Part shown: positions 12,979-24,600 of the stretch, piece by piece | How the letters are laid out: every line of letters starts with the position of its first letter | How positions within the stretch are numbered: position 1 is the first letter of the stretch | Assembly (NCBI GenBank): GCA_030762175.1 | Contig: CM060835.1 | Coordinates: 82,083,001 to 82,147,000, forward strand | From: Metallyticus violacea | Taxonomy: Eukaryota > Arthropoda > Insecta > Mantodea > Metallyticidae | Length of the DNA stretch: 64,000 bases | Direction: 5' to 3' | Program-made: the position numbers and the translations under genes | The notes under the pieces: model-generated | What the model was told of the DNA's origin: nothing | The model's database searches: none | The model's input: only the letters and a program-made list of their open reading frames with translations

Positions 12979-13471
12979 AAAAATGAAATCGCATCATCCC
13001 AGGTGCCGTTAGAAGTGAGCAAATCAAATACTAGCAAACCACAAGAAACCTCTAAGGCAGCGGAAATAGAGACAGCATCACACACATCAACACAAATTGA
13101 ACATTGTGGGCCTGCAAGGACAAACAATAGACCAGCAAAACTACAGCCTGCCAGACACTGGAGGATGGCATCAGCAGAACGTCAAATCATCCATTCATCA
13201 AATCCATCATTACAGCTTCCTGGTGATATGGCAGATTATCGTCTTGCTGCAGAGCGATTACGGGAATTTGGTGTTGTCCGACGTAACCGACAGCGTGAAG
13301 ATACTACAGGCTTTGTTACACTTGAGGAATTTATGCTGTCACGTCAAGAGGAGGAACGAAGACAAAATCAGCTTATGCGTGGTGGTGGTGTTGGTGGTGG
13401 TAACTGTGGCACAGGTGGTGGTAACTTAAGCAACAGCAGCAACAGCAATAGCAGCAGTAACAGCAATAATG
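12979..13471 (+). CDS. Unrecognised host gene, internal exon 1 of 5 in window
   Basis: A 493-base internal exon. The acceptor is a T-rich tract ending in gacag at 12978, and the predicted donor is g|gtaaac after 13471. The frame starts at 12979 in phase 0 and ends with one base of a Gly codon (phase 1). The 164 encoded residues are polar. A central, more ordered-looking stretch contains 'MADYRLAAERLREFGVVRR' and 'GFVTLEEFMLSRQEEERRQ', likely helical and charged. After it comes a Gly-rich run (13378-13425) and an Asn/Ser run encoded by AGC/AAC repeats (13430-13470). GC and CpG are higher than in the flanking intron. I know no family with this sequence. An upstream exon ending in phase 0 must lie before 12979, possibly outside the window. 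The exact donor is uncertain because several GT sites fall in the repetitive tail. Confidence 0.8.
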
Positions 13472-14039
13472 GTAAACAGAGCATTGCAGTATTAATTTAA
13501 GTTGAGCAACAAATTTTGAACCAAAAATATAATTATGCCTTAATATTATTTAACCTTTTGTTTTATTTGGTGAGCCAAACTTGATTCCCACAATGAGTTC
13601 ATAGAAGTAAATTAACCAATGTGATATTAAGGCTGTAGTCAGCTGATTTTTCTCCTTCCTCTTAGTGGGTTATTTTCTTCTCCTATGAATGAATTTCTTG
13701 CAAATTAATTTTTCCTGAAACTATTCCTGCATAATTAAACCTGTGCAATAGATTGGGGAGGTTTCAATTGTGGCTTCTCTTATAACTGTACAAAAAAGTG
13801 TTAATATTGATCTTTAATTGTTGCATAAAATAAAATACCTTAAAGACTCATCTTGAATGTATTTGAAAAAATAATCTATATATTTTCTTTTCTTCTTCTT
13901 TTGTTCTTCATTATCTTCATCATCACTACCACCACCACCACCATCACCATCATTCCAGCAATTTTTTGTTTAATAGGACTCCATGACCGTGCATATAGCC
14001 TATGTTAACAATGCAAAGAAAGAATGCAATTGGATTGAA
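13472..14039 (+). other. Start of intron 1, no element recognised
   Basis: AT-rich intron sequence with a short (CAC/CAT)n run near 13925-13955. In-frame reading continues only to a TAA at 13498-13500, consistent with intron. Confidence 0.5.
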
Positions 14040-14745
14040 ATCTCTTTACATCTCATATTCTCAAATCCATAGTTACTAATGACAGAGCCCTCATTTGGAT
14101 GCATGGCTGACTTAGCAGGATTTGCTTGGCACTGGGAAGCATGCTGTTTGCGGGCATAGTTCGTTATTCATAGCCCCTCAAATTCAAGTGCATTAATTTC
14201 TACAGCACACCAAACACCAATTTTTTGGTCATACAATGGCATTTTGTGTACAAGATTGTGTTTTTCTGCATCCAGTATCTATTGTTTTGTGTCGCTACAT
14301 GGCCATGTAAATAAAACCATGCTTTATCTTAAAAATGATTAAACACAGGTCAATAGAGTGAACATTAACATTATCCAACACCCAATTCTAGAAATTATCT
14401 CTAATCATTATATCACATGGGTGCAATTCCTGAACTATAGTTACCTTAGAGTTTTAATTTTTAAAGTTTAGTGTTATTCCAAGCCAAGGTTTGCAAAATT
14501 CCTGATTCCCACGCTAACTTTCTCAGATATTTCTTTAGACATCATTCTAACCTTTTTCCTACATCATTGAGTTTTTACTCTGTAAGAACATGGTGTTTTA
14601 CATTCGGTTTCTTATTAAGAGCAGATTCCAAATATCTCTTCACAAGATTACTAACCATTTCTCTGTAAGGTGCACAAACAACAGGGAATCTGTCTATAAA
14701 TTGCCATCTCACTTCTCCACATAGTTAGTTGTCACAAGAATTATG
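14040..14745 (-). mobile_element. Mariner-type transposase relic (DUF4817-like), decayed
   Basis: On the minus strand, running from about 14745 down to 14040, broken frames contain 'NKKPNVKHHVLTE' (about 14620, the region after the N-terminal helix-turn-helix) and 'LRKLAWESG'. Further on, 'AWFYLHGHVATQNNRYW' (about 14320-14270) includes the area around the first catalytic Asp, preceded by a stop. 'GVLVWCAV'-like sequence lies beyond a frameshift. This is the arrangement of a Tc1/mariner transposase of the group with a DUF4817-type N-terminus. Many stops and shifts are present, and no terminal inverted repeats were identified. It lies antisense in intron 1. Confidence 0.7.
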
Positions 14746-14879
14746 CATGAAAATTCTGTGTGCTAAAGTATATGGACATTTTGGAATCATAACAGCACTA
14801 ACACACTATAATACTGAAATATGTAGTCTCACAACATTTAACTCCTATACAGCACAAAGACTTCATATAAACTAATCCG

Positions 14880-16545
14880 CATTATTGTGGATAAATATTT
14901 GGCAAATAAAAAGGGAAGAGTTTACATTTTCTTTGCAGATTTTGAGAAAGCATTTGATACAATAAATAGGGATGCCTTGGTTTATAAGTTAAGAAGAAAA
15001 GGAGTGAGTAATGAGTTCTTGCTGGGATTACAAAGATTATGTGATGGAATTAAGTTTTGTGTTAGGAGTGAAAGAAATAGGATCACAGATTATATGACCC
15101 AAAAAAATTGGATTGAGGCATGGGTGCAAATTAAGCCCAATACTCTTCAATTTATTTATAGATGATGTTATTGAAAGGATCAGAGACAGAAATGGCATTG
15201 TCCGATAGTTGGAAATAGGGAAGTACCAGGATTGCTTTTTGCAGATGATCTTGTAGTAGGAGCAATAACGGTGATAGGACTAGAAGGGGCAGTTGATGAC
15301 ATTAGCAGATATTGTGCAGAATGGAGGTTAAGGATAAACAGGAAAAAAGCAAAGATAATGGTATTTAAAAAAGGTATAAACTTAAGGAAAAATGGGAAAT
15401 AGTGTATACAAGGTGAAAAAGTAGAAATAGTGAAAGAGTTGGATTACTTGGAGTTGAGATTTGCAAGTAAATGGAAAATGGGAGGCATAGATAAAATGTA
15501 CACAAGTTAAAGGCAAACAGGTGATGAGAGCTGTCAGAATAAGATTATAGGAATCCAACATTATCTGTGAAATGGTTGGAGAGAGTATATGAGGCATTTG
15601 CAGAGGCAAGGATGTTGTATGCAGTTGAGGTTTGGGGAGTTGAAGAGGGGTGGAGAAAGGTAGATGTGGTATACAGAATGTTTTGTAGGGAAGTGTTGGA
15701 ATTACCCAAGTGTTCTCCAAGGAGGGTTAATTTGCTTGAATTAGGAAGGATGGGGGGGAAAGGATTCATTATAGAGAGAGCAATGAAGTATTGGTATTGT
15801 ATCCTCAAATTAGACAGCTCAAATATATTAAAGGAATGTTTGAAACATCAAAAAAGAGGTTTTAGAAAGAAAGGAAGGTGGGGAAGGTACTAGAAGAAAT
15901 AGGTTTGGAGATTATATGGAGAGCAGGTAAAAGTAATGTTATTGGATTTTGAAAGATAGTGAGACAGAGGATAGAAGATATTCAAAAACAAGAGATTGGG
16001 TAATTTAGATGATAAAAGTTCCTTGGTCATATATAAAAGAATCAAACAGAAATAAGGACAAAAGAAATTTGTGATCAAATAGATAGGATGGGTTGGGCTT
16101 GGACGCGTACAGAAGTACTCCTGAAAGGATATAGAGAGGACGATAATGATAGATGTAGTATGTGTGGGGGGAAAAATCGTGTCCCATTATTTATTGGAAT
16201 GCAAGAAAGTAAAATGGTGGTGGGAAAAAGTTTGGGACAATTTATAGGATTTAGTGTTAAATAAAATGTCAAGTAACAAGAGTGTAAAAACATCCAGAAA
16301 ATGGGAGAGTTTTTAGGTAAAGTTAAAGAGAAGTGCAAACGAAATAGGAAGAAAGTAAACGAAGGTTTCTTACAGTCAGACAGCCGAGTGGTTAACAAGA
16401 TAGGAAACTGTATTTTGTAGGATGCTGCTTGGATCTAGAGTAAAAACAGTGGGTTAATAAAGTATGTAAATATATAGTTATTGTAAATTGAGGATATATT
16501 ATTGTAACAAATTGTAAAGTTAATTGTGGAATAAATTCAATTCAA
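14880..16545 (+). mobile_element. Non-LTR retrotransposon relic, AT-rich LINE family D
   Basis: A 5'-truncated LINE on the host gene's strand. 'FFADFEKAFDTINRD' (about 14928-14972) is reverse-transcriptase motif A with its catalytic Asp. 'LFIDDV' (about 15147-15165) is split by a frameshift, and 'LLFADDLVVG' (about 15232-15261) carries the intact FADD catalytic box. 'EVWGVEEGWRKVDVVYRMFCREVLELP' is interrupted only by length here (15630-15710) and is the typical region after the RT thumb. The 3' UTR ends in AATTC repeats near 16530-16545, probably the tail. Stops and frameshifts make it dead. Related minus-strand copies lie at 29, 36, 40 and 43 kb. The clade is not certain from sequence alone. 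Confidence 0.85.
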
Positions 16546-16559
16546 TTCATTGACTTCAC

Positions 16560-16745
16560 ATCAGCACGGAGGGGAAGGAAAATGGAGGGAAGAATAGAAC
16601 TGGTAGGAAACAGAGCAGGCAAATCCTTATTAAGCCGGCCATGCATTCAAATGAAGGCTCTCTTCTTAGCAAACTTAGCCATTTCAGCAAACACTTTTCT
16701 GTATGAGAGTTTGAGTCTTTTTGCTGCAGATCAGCACATGATTTT
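16560..16745 (+). mobile_element. Possible fragment of the mariner-type element seen at 14.0-14.7 kb
   Basis: The phrase 'ggccatgcattcaaatgaag' (about 16637) and following 'gctctc' match, in opposite orientation, 'gccatgcatccaaatgaggg' on the minus strand near 14105-14080, next to the transposase relic. This shared block suggests another piece of the same element. The coding content is not readable. Confidence 0.3.
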
Positions 16746-16867
16746 ACTTAGATAATTACAGGTATTGGATACTTTTAACTCAAATAATAAAGATGCATTT
16801 TTCATAATTTTATAGACATGGTCATTAATAAAAATTCATGGTATTCACAATTGTTCCAAAAGTCTTC

Positions 16868-17115
16868 ATACATGGGAAAAATTATACATTTCTATGACAC
16901 AGACTTGTAAATGGAAGCCTATAGATCAAACCCTGCCAGGACTATCCTCCTTGAAAGGTTGTTTTCCAGGTTTTCCTTAGTACTCATCAATAGGAAATGA
17001 TCGGGAAATAACTTAAGTCTGGAATGGTTCCTTTCCCAATTTATAATTTTAGCTCATGTATTATTGGCTTTACCATCTGTGAAGCCACAGTAATAAAAAA
17101 GATGTTAAACACAAT
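16868..17115 (+). mobile_element. tRNA-derived SINE, family B
   Basis: Box B-like 'agatcaaaccctgcc' is followed by 'ggttttccttagtactcatcaa', 'ggaatggttcctttcccaat' and an end 'gatgttaaacacaattt'. The same series of blocks appears in the copy at 55241-55487. The box A region is degenerate. It lies in intron 1. Confidence 0.75.
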
Positions 17116-18639
17116 TTAAAAAGAAGTAGCTGATATCAACATTTTTAGCACAAAATATGGTGATTTCCATTCCTTTATAAACAAGCAGGGAGTCTTCTCT
17201 CCCATTCTAAATGAAGTTATACTACATCTGATGCTGTACAAGTTATTGCACTTCATTTTGAATGATCGGTGTTTTCCTGGCACACTATTATCTGTGTGTC
17301 CCAGGAGGTAGGAAATTAAAGGCTATGATTTTGGGGCCAACTTCATAGAGATTCGCAAGAACCCAGAAACTGTTAACAAAACCATCAGTAAACAGATTTA
17401 CCATAATGAAACAGTTTCTTGAGTGGATATTGGATATCCATTCCTCATTTAACATAAGTTTGTCTTGCAGCATAGATAAGTGTTAGCATTAAGATTCTGT
17501 GTCAAAGAAAACAAGTGCAACAGTTTTGTTCCCTCTTGTCCTGAAAATATTGTCACATTTTTGTCACTATGCTTTTTTATGCACACATTCATTTTAGGTA
17601 ATTTCACTCCGGTAATGTGGATTTTGGTGAATTTATCCATTGATGTAAAAATTGGCTCTATCAAACAATAGGATACTACCTTTGAAGTTTGCATTAACAT
17701 GCGAATTGTTTATGCCCAATTAGAAAATCGGTTAGCTTATCTTAATCACCTTCGTTAATGTATTGCCAAATTTGCATTTTGTATGAATGGCACTTCTGCA
17801 TTTTTGTGATGTGCTGAATCTGCTGGTATTACTTTCTGCAGATAAATGTGGCATGTTTTTTGGGATTTACTGACATTACCATAACCTATTCAATTATTTC
17901 TTCCTCAGTGAATTGATTGAGGCTGTCTAGATTTTGGTTGGTTTGCAATATTTGAGTCCTTTAGAATTTCCCAGTCAGTGTTATAGCAAGAGTGTTATGT
18001 TGAACATGTGTGTGGATTTTCTGGTTAAAATCCATGACAAACTTGTGTCAAATTCCAAGTTCAACCATCAATTTCTATAAATTCATCTTTCATCAGAGAC
18101 ATTCTTGAATGTAATCCAAAAAACAATATGAGCATAAAAACTGGCTGCAGTTATTATGTCTAACAATAAACAGCTATCTAAAACTCTGAATGTTTTAATT
18201 TTGATTACATTAATAAACAGCTATTTTCCAATGTACACAATGTGCATCAAATGATGCAATAAATAACCACATGTGCTAAGGTCAACATTTCCTATGTATG
18301 GAAACTTTTAAGATATTTCAGTAAGTAATGTATATTTTATGCATTGCCATGGTCACTCCCATGTCAGTTACATACTTCAGAGAGGACAATGCCAAACCAA
18401 ATTACAGATTTACAACCTGAATCACTTACTAGTAGCAGAGTCACCACAACAAAACATGCCATTGATCAATAATTTACTATGAACCTTCACTGCCATGCTT
18501 GCAGGTATAGTATAACTCGAATTTGGCTCAGCATGTCCATACCTGCTCTATTTAATACCATTTTGCCCTTTAAATTTTTTTACATAAAACAGTTATATTC
18601 TATTCTAAAATTAGGTATTCATTTTATTACTCTAAACTC
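17116..18639. other. Intron sequence, no element recognised
   Basis: Several medium-length open frames on both strands (17288-17700) hint at an old coding relic on the minus strand, but I could match none of them to a family. No splice-framed exon was found. Confidence 0.4.
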
Positions 18640-19165
18640 CACTTACTTCCATAAAAGTAAGATGTGTTTCGAGAGAATCTCTCCCATCTTCAGTTGCTCA
18701 CCGAACCGCCGTTACTCGAAACAATGGCTGGACACCCGGATGTTTCTGTGGTGGCCTCTATTGGTTGAAGTAGAAAATTTCTGAGTTCATCCATAGGAGG
18801 AAACTCGAAATTCATTAGGTTTTCTATATTTTTTTAATATAACAATTTTTTCCCAAGTGGATAACTCCAATGGGTTATGAAGATGTTTCAGCAGTTTAAT
18901 TTCTGTTTTATTTTATGGTTTTGGGCCAAAAGTGAGCTGGTTTAAACAGGTGGATAAATGAGAATAACCAGCTCACTTTTGGACCAAAAACCATGAAATT
19001 AAACTGCTGAAATATCTTCACAACCCATTAGAGTTATCCACTTGGGAAAAAATTGTTATATTAAAAAATAGAGAAAACGTAATGAATTTTGAGTTACCTC
19101 CTATGGATGAACTCAGCAATTTCCTACTTCAACCAACAGAGACCACCACAGAAACATCCGGGTGT
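18640..19165. mobile_element. Inverted pair of Penelope-like 3' ends
   Basis: Two arms (18732-18943 and 18966-19165) are reverse complements around a 22-base spacer. The right arm (+) reads 'FWTKNHEIKLLKYLHNPLEL', then 'STWEKIVILKNRENVMNFEL', the C-terminal region of the PLE GIY-YIG nuclease. The left arm encodes the same on the minus strand with stops, and continues outward to a hammerhead-like motif and the PLE-end phrase 'ctccacttact' (18637-18647). The arms have diverged, so this is an old insertion. Confidence 0.8.
18656..18702 (-). ncRNA. Hammerhead-like motif, outer end of inverted PLE
   Basis: On the minus strand: CTGAAGA (18693-18687, valid because core position 7 is free), a perfect stem II GAGAG-ATT-CTCTC, GAAAC (18670-18666), then ACATC. 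The stem III hexamer is disturbed (ACACAT instead of ACATGT), so cleavage is doubtful. Confidence 0.5.
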
Positions 19166-19235
19166 AAGTACAATAGTTATATTCTAGTTAAATAAACTGT
19201 ACTTATGAAGCTGTAGACAATGGAGTGGTAGTATA

Positions 19236-19632
19236 TCCTACACTAATGTAATCAACTTGTTCACACTAACTCCATTTACTTACATAACACTAGAACATGT
19301 AAGAAGCACTTGCTCCCATCATGAATTGTTGATCGACTGCTGATACTCAAATTGGTGGCTGAATCCCAAGGTGTTTCTGTGGCAGTTTCTGATGATCTAG
19401 TGGAAACTTGCTGAGTTTATCCATGGGTAGAGCATCAAAATTTGTTAAGTTTTTCTTATTTTTTAATAAGATTTAAATTTTTTAATTTGATGATTCATAT
19501 AGAATCACCTTGGGATCCAGTAGCAGCAGTCGGTTAACAGCTAATGATGGTAGCGAGTGCTTCTGAAACATGCCCTAGTGTTATGTAAGTAAATGGAGTT
19601 GGTGTGAACAAGTTGATTACATTAGTGTAGGA
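19236..19632. repeat. Foldback of PLE termini with paired degenerate hammerheads
   Basis: The left arm (19236-19331) and right arm (19534-19632) are imperfect reverse complements. Each holds a PLE-end block ('ttacttacataacactag' and complement) and a degraded hammerhead. Right arm, plus strand: CTAATGA (19541-19547) and GAAAC (19565-19569) followed by ATGCC. Left arm, minus strand: a TTCATGA-like core and TTACATGTTC. The spacer includes PLE nuclease C-terminus on the minus strand ('LMDKLSKFPLD'-like, about 19400). Confidence 0.7.
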
Positions 19633-20588
19633 TAAATTATATTCTAATTTTAGTTTTTTCTTTTGTTGGGAAATTTCTTAGTGTTTAGGAAATGGCAGAA
19701 TGTTTATGCATTAATGAATATTAGTTTGTTTTCACCCAAAAACTATGAAATAATGCTTTAATATGGAAAAGTGTTGAGTGTAGAAAAGAGTAAATAAAAA
19801 AGAAACTAAATTTGTGAACATTTTTATATAATAACAATATTTTATTTCATTAGCAATATCAGGTTTTGCTAATGTTGATATTTGTATGATTTTATTTGCC
19901 TAATCCATGCCCAAAATTAATTGCCATGAGCCAGATTACCTTATCAGTGTCAAAATGTACAGAGTCATTATAGGCTTGCAAAACAAGAAGAGGAGATGGT
20001 TAGAAGTTAAAAATGAATGGGAAAAAAAGATGAAATACATAAGCATAAGACATTAATCTTACCATAGGAAAACAAATTTTTCATAAAAGGAGAAGTTAAC
20101 CTTGTAGAGGATAATGAAAACTATTGGGTTTAGTGAGGGAAAAATTAGTAACAGGTGGGGTAAAAGAACATTTTCATAACTAAGAGCAGCTAAGGAGTAA
20201 ATTCCACTCATAGCACTGCAAAGACACATTGAATTTTCTATTAAGTTTAGAGAAATTTAATAAAAATTAATTCTGTTCCATTATATTCTGTTGTGTAATG
20301 AAATGAGCAAAATCCTGTGACACCGGGTAGTAATTAAAAATGGCCATCACTAGGGTCAATCTGAGGCATTAAATAAGAGCATTTGCTTGCTAAAACAGAT
20401 TTATAGAATCAACATACCAGAAGTTTACAGTCACTCATCTCTGCGAAAGAACTGGTTTTGCTTTAACCATTGAATCAAATTGTAAGTTTCATTAGCATTT
20501 AATAAAAAGAAAATTTTATTTTCTCTCCAGCCTTCATAATATGACTGCAGAGTTGCAGAGTGTAAGTTTTAGATGCTTTCTGTTTCAG
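19633..20588 (+). other. Intron sequence before exon 2
   Basis: AT-rich with no recognised element. It ends in the acceptor tract 'gctttctgtttcag' at 20588. Confidence 0.5.
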
Positions 20589-20736
20589 CTACTGCAGGAC
20601 ATTCTGAAAATTCAACAAGTTCAATAGATGCAAACAAAACATCACAAGTCAATAAAACAAGGAGTGGTACAAGCAAGAAGATCAATCCTGCTATTTCTAA
20701 AACCAAATGTGAAGAAGCACATTTTAGAGAATATAG
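20589..20736 (+). CDS. Unrecognised host gene, exon 2
   Basis: A 148-base exon between acceptor ctgtttcag|ct (20588) and donor atatag|gtaggg (20737). Its first two bases complete the Gly/Ala codon left open by exon 1, and it ends with two bases of an Arg codon, so phase is 1 in, 2 out. It encodes about 49 residues rich in Ser, Thr, Lys and Asn ('SSIDANKTSQVNKTR', then 'KKINPAISKTKCEEAHFREY'), probably disordered. It would not be called from frame length alone. The support is the strong splice borders plus phase agreement with exons 1 and 3. Confidence 0.75.
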
Positions 20737-21654
20737 GTAGGGATGATTTTTATATCTTCAGAATGAACATTAAAGGTAAAAAGTTTGGTAATCCACTACA
20801 GAATTAATTGAAATTATGGGACATATTTTGTTCATGTGTAATGATTCAGAAATTTCATGTATTAGTTCGATAAAATTCAACTGTAACAGATCTCTAATGC
20901 TGAAGTTCTCATCTGAAAAACTATATTATTGTTTTGAATAAATGTGGTTATTGTACTTTTTCTCATAGTGTACACTGCAAACCTACAAAGTATTAACTTT
21001 TTAGCTGTACCCAAAATATTTTCCATCATCAGTTATTTTTCTTTCCTTCTCCTCTTTCTCTGTACTTGTTCTTTCTTTGTGCTACCTTTAGAACTTCATG
21101 CACCTCTTCTCTGTTATGTAATTTGAAATGTATATAACAAAACAAGAAGATAATCCAAAAATATATACATTAAAGTTGAACTAACCAAAAGTGCCACATA
21201 CTGAGAATAGTAAAATAATAAGCATTGCTGTAGGAATGAGATATAATTTTCTATTGTCACATTTACATGCTAATTGTGGCAAGAATACCACCAGTTATTG
21301 ACTAGTTCTGTAAAGAGGACTTAAGAAGACTGACCTGGGAAAATTGTTCTGATACTTTTGAAATATTCCAAAGTAACCATTCAAATGAATTGATCATTAT
21401 TGTTGAGAAAAATCAGCTGAAAATACTGAAGCGTCTCTTGCACTACTTTCGGGGAGGACTTGAGTTTTCAGACATGCTCTATATGGTCTTACTAGAGTTA
21501 ACTTAGATGGAAAGGGGGTTTTGGGAAGGATGCACAGTAAACTTATGCATGGTGTTCCAGTAGTTCTGTTCTCACTTCAACCAACAGCATCATTTGAGAG
21601 TGCAGCTTGTGCTTTTTATGGAGAAATAAGATAATGGGGGATTTAATGGAGTTT
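20737..21654 (+). other. Start of intron 2, nothing recognised
   Basis: AT-rich sequence without transposon or exon signal. The open frame at 20944-21126 is hydrophobic by composition only. Confidence 0.5.
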
Positions 21655-24600
21655 TGGTGATAATCTGGTTTGTCAGCCTATAAGGCTTATTGTGCTATTC
21701 CAATGGAAGAGATGCCTTCATTGACTCCCAAAATCTGTTCCTTGATCAAGTGCATTATCGTGGTTCGAATATTAGCATCCTTTCTTAGGTCTTCCCTGGT
21801 TATAGAAAGAGTAAATCTCTTTCTTACCAGAAATGGGCACTCAAAAAGGATATGCAAGGCAGTCTCCTCATCCTGTTTACACATTCTACAAATGGTTCAT
21901 CTTTATGGAGTCCCTCTTTTCATAGATGTTACCTGAAGTGACCATGTTCAGTAATTAACACAACTACTTTCCTTATACCTCTATTACCCAATTTGATGAG
22001 AGATAAGGAAAGAGTGTTACTTGGATCTAGGTTTAATTTCCTAGCACATCTTGGTCCAGAATTGGTTGGCACTTAAGCTAATGTTTTTCCCTTACCCATT
22101 TTTTCACTGCAATTTTGACAGTATACATGTGCTGACTTCAACCACTAATTGAGGGCCAACATTGGGTAGTTTTTTTTTTTTTTTTTTTTTCCCATAAATG
22201 CCCCAATTTACCTCACACACTATACTTCAAGCCTGTTGCAAGGTGGCAGGGCATTTAGGCATGTTTAGATTTAACCTGGTTGGAGGGAAGTGCTTTCAAG
22301 GCACTTTAACTATCTGAGAGGATGGGAATTGGTTTACCATGGTAACCCTTCACAAGTTCACTAAAAGCAAATGCTTCTGCCTGAAACTATGCAGTGTTTC
22401 CCAAGGCTTATACTAATGTTAGTCCTTGGAGCTCCTGACATTGTGTCCCTATAGGGATCTATTGGTAAACCATACAGGTTGGTCACATTCTTTTTTGCAC
22501 ATGATTTCTTCCATCCAGTCTTCTGGAGATCCAAGAGTTACTTTGAAATGGAGGTAAAAAATAGTATTGAGTGTTCATTAGGTCAGACCTCATTGTAGGA
22601 AATTTAGAATGGAGGTCCAGTAACTGTAAAACTGCTTCTCCAGTTCCCTGTTTGCATCAGGCAATATGCAGTAAGTCTATCCTCCACTTATAAATATATG
22701 TCCATGGGAGGGAAACCCAGCAGAATCTCTAATGAATGATTAAAGTACTTCTGAAGGCTATGTAACACAAGACATGCTTGTCTCTGTAGCTTGATAACTT
22801 ATCTTGTATAGTAATTTTTAATGCTCAAATGATGGCACCATAATATATATGTCACATGACCATTACAACATATAGCCAATGACTAATGTATGGTTTTAGG
22901 TCCCAAGTGGATCCAATAGTTCATTTGATAGTTACAAGAGACCACCTGGCTCAATGGAGAATATTGTCACTATAATTGTTTCGGGTCAGTTTCTTATTCA
23001 ATGCAAGAGTTAGATATTTAACTGTCTCAGAATATCAGGATTGAACTGAAGATTTCCTAAACCTTTAAAATTTTCTGTTGGTAAAGGGACAACAATGTTT
23101 TGCTAGGATTGATACACAGGTCCTCCTGCATGCACCAGCTGTGAAATTTTCTCAGCCCACAATTTATCATGTCTGAAACTAAATTTCCCCAAAATTATTG
23201 TTTTGTCATCCACATAACTTTGTATATAATAGCCTTCCTGGGTCACACCTTGAAGTAGACAATCCCCCTTGTGGGCAGCCCCTCGCAGCAACGATACCTT
23301 TCATTTCCCCAAACAGGCTAGCAGTAATATCTCTGCTCCTGAGCATGGAGTTTATCCACCTTGACTCCAAGTTTCTGAGCAGTCAGAACCATAGACTTAT
23401 AAGAGGTGTTATCGAAAGCATGCTCTGTGTCTAGGAAGGCCCCAAGGGTATTTCTTATCTAACCTAGGAGCCTCCATAGACTTATAAGAGGTGTTATTGG
23501 AAGCATGCTCTATGTCTAGGAAGGTCCCAAGGGTATTCCTTTCTTAACCATAGAGTCCTCCAGTCTGCTGACAAGACTGTAATGCTACTATGCAGAACTT
23601 AGATGACTGATAGGCATTTTCATCAATGGAAGGGAATATCTGACAGTACTCTCATTCAAATATATCTTTCAATCACTCTTTCCAAAGTCTTCAAAAAGAA
23701 TGATGCAAGACTAATTGGTCGATAAAACTTATCTATGGTATAATTATTACAATTGGGCTTGGGAATAAACACTATTCTGGTAGCTCTCCAGACCTGAGGA
23801 ATATACCTAAAGGCTATACTGGCCCGAATGAGATTGCAGAGGAGGATGTAAAGTGAGTCAGGTCCTTTCTGCAGCAAAGCAGAAAAAAATCTGTTTTCAC
23901 CAGACTACTTAAATGGGTTAAATTTATTAACTGCCCATTTGACACTTTGTTGTTAAGACTTGACATAAAAATTCCCAGTCCTTCTGCAATGCTCTTGGTT
24001 TTATAGTTTTCTCAGTAGTCTATGAGTTCACAGATATTGTCATCAAATATGCACCTGGGGAAGTGTGCCTTAAAGAAGAGTATTTCTTCAACCAAGCATG
24101 TAAAACCTGCTCATGGGCCTACATATTGTTTCTTATAGGGTGTATAGAACCATGGGCCGATGCTCTATGTAACCTGGCTGCCTCTGACAGGCTAGATATT
24201 TTTTGACAGAAGGCTGTATGGTACTCCCTCAAGTCTCCAGTTCTTTTTGCCTTATTAAAGAATTGTCTTAAGCTGCCTCTCTTTTGTCCACCCTGTCACG
24301 TTCTTGTATTTTATCCGTAATTGTATGGGGGAGTTACTGTATTAACTTTTAAGTATATTAACTTGAATGGAATAGACGACCTTGTCAGTATCATCAAAAG
24401 ATCTAATCCTATCAGTCTGTTTCAATTCTATCTGAGAGATCTTGAATATATGGCTCCCACCAGGTTCTTCTGGAATTTCTATTGAGATTAGCGCTAATAA
24501 CTACATTAAGATTAAGTGATATACAGCTGTGATCCTAAATGATGGTTCATCCAAGACTCTCCAATCAGTAATCTGGTTCTGATATACCAGTACTAAAGTA

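Noticed and set aside
13003..13500. Start of the host protein at 13003
   Set aside because: 13003 is a GTG inside an exon that begins at a splice acceptor (12979), and the frame after the donor at 13471 is intron.
20944..21126. Small hydrophobic membrane-like protein
   Set aside because: Composition is what T-rich intron sequence gives in this frame; no start context, splice or conservation cue.
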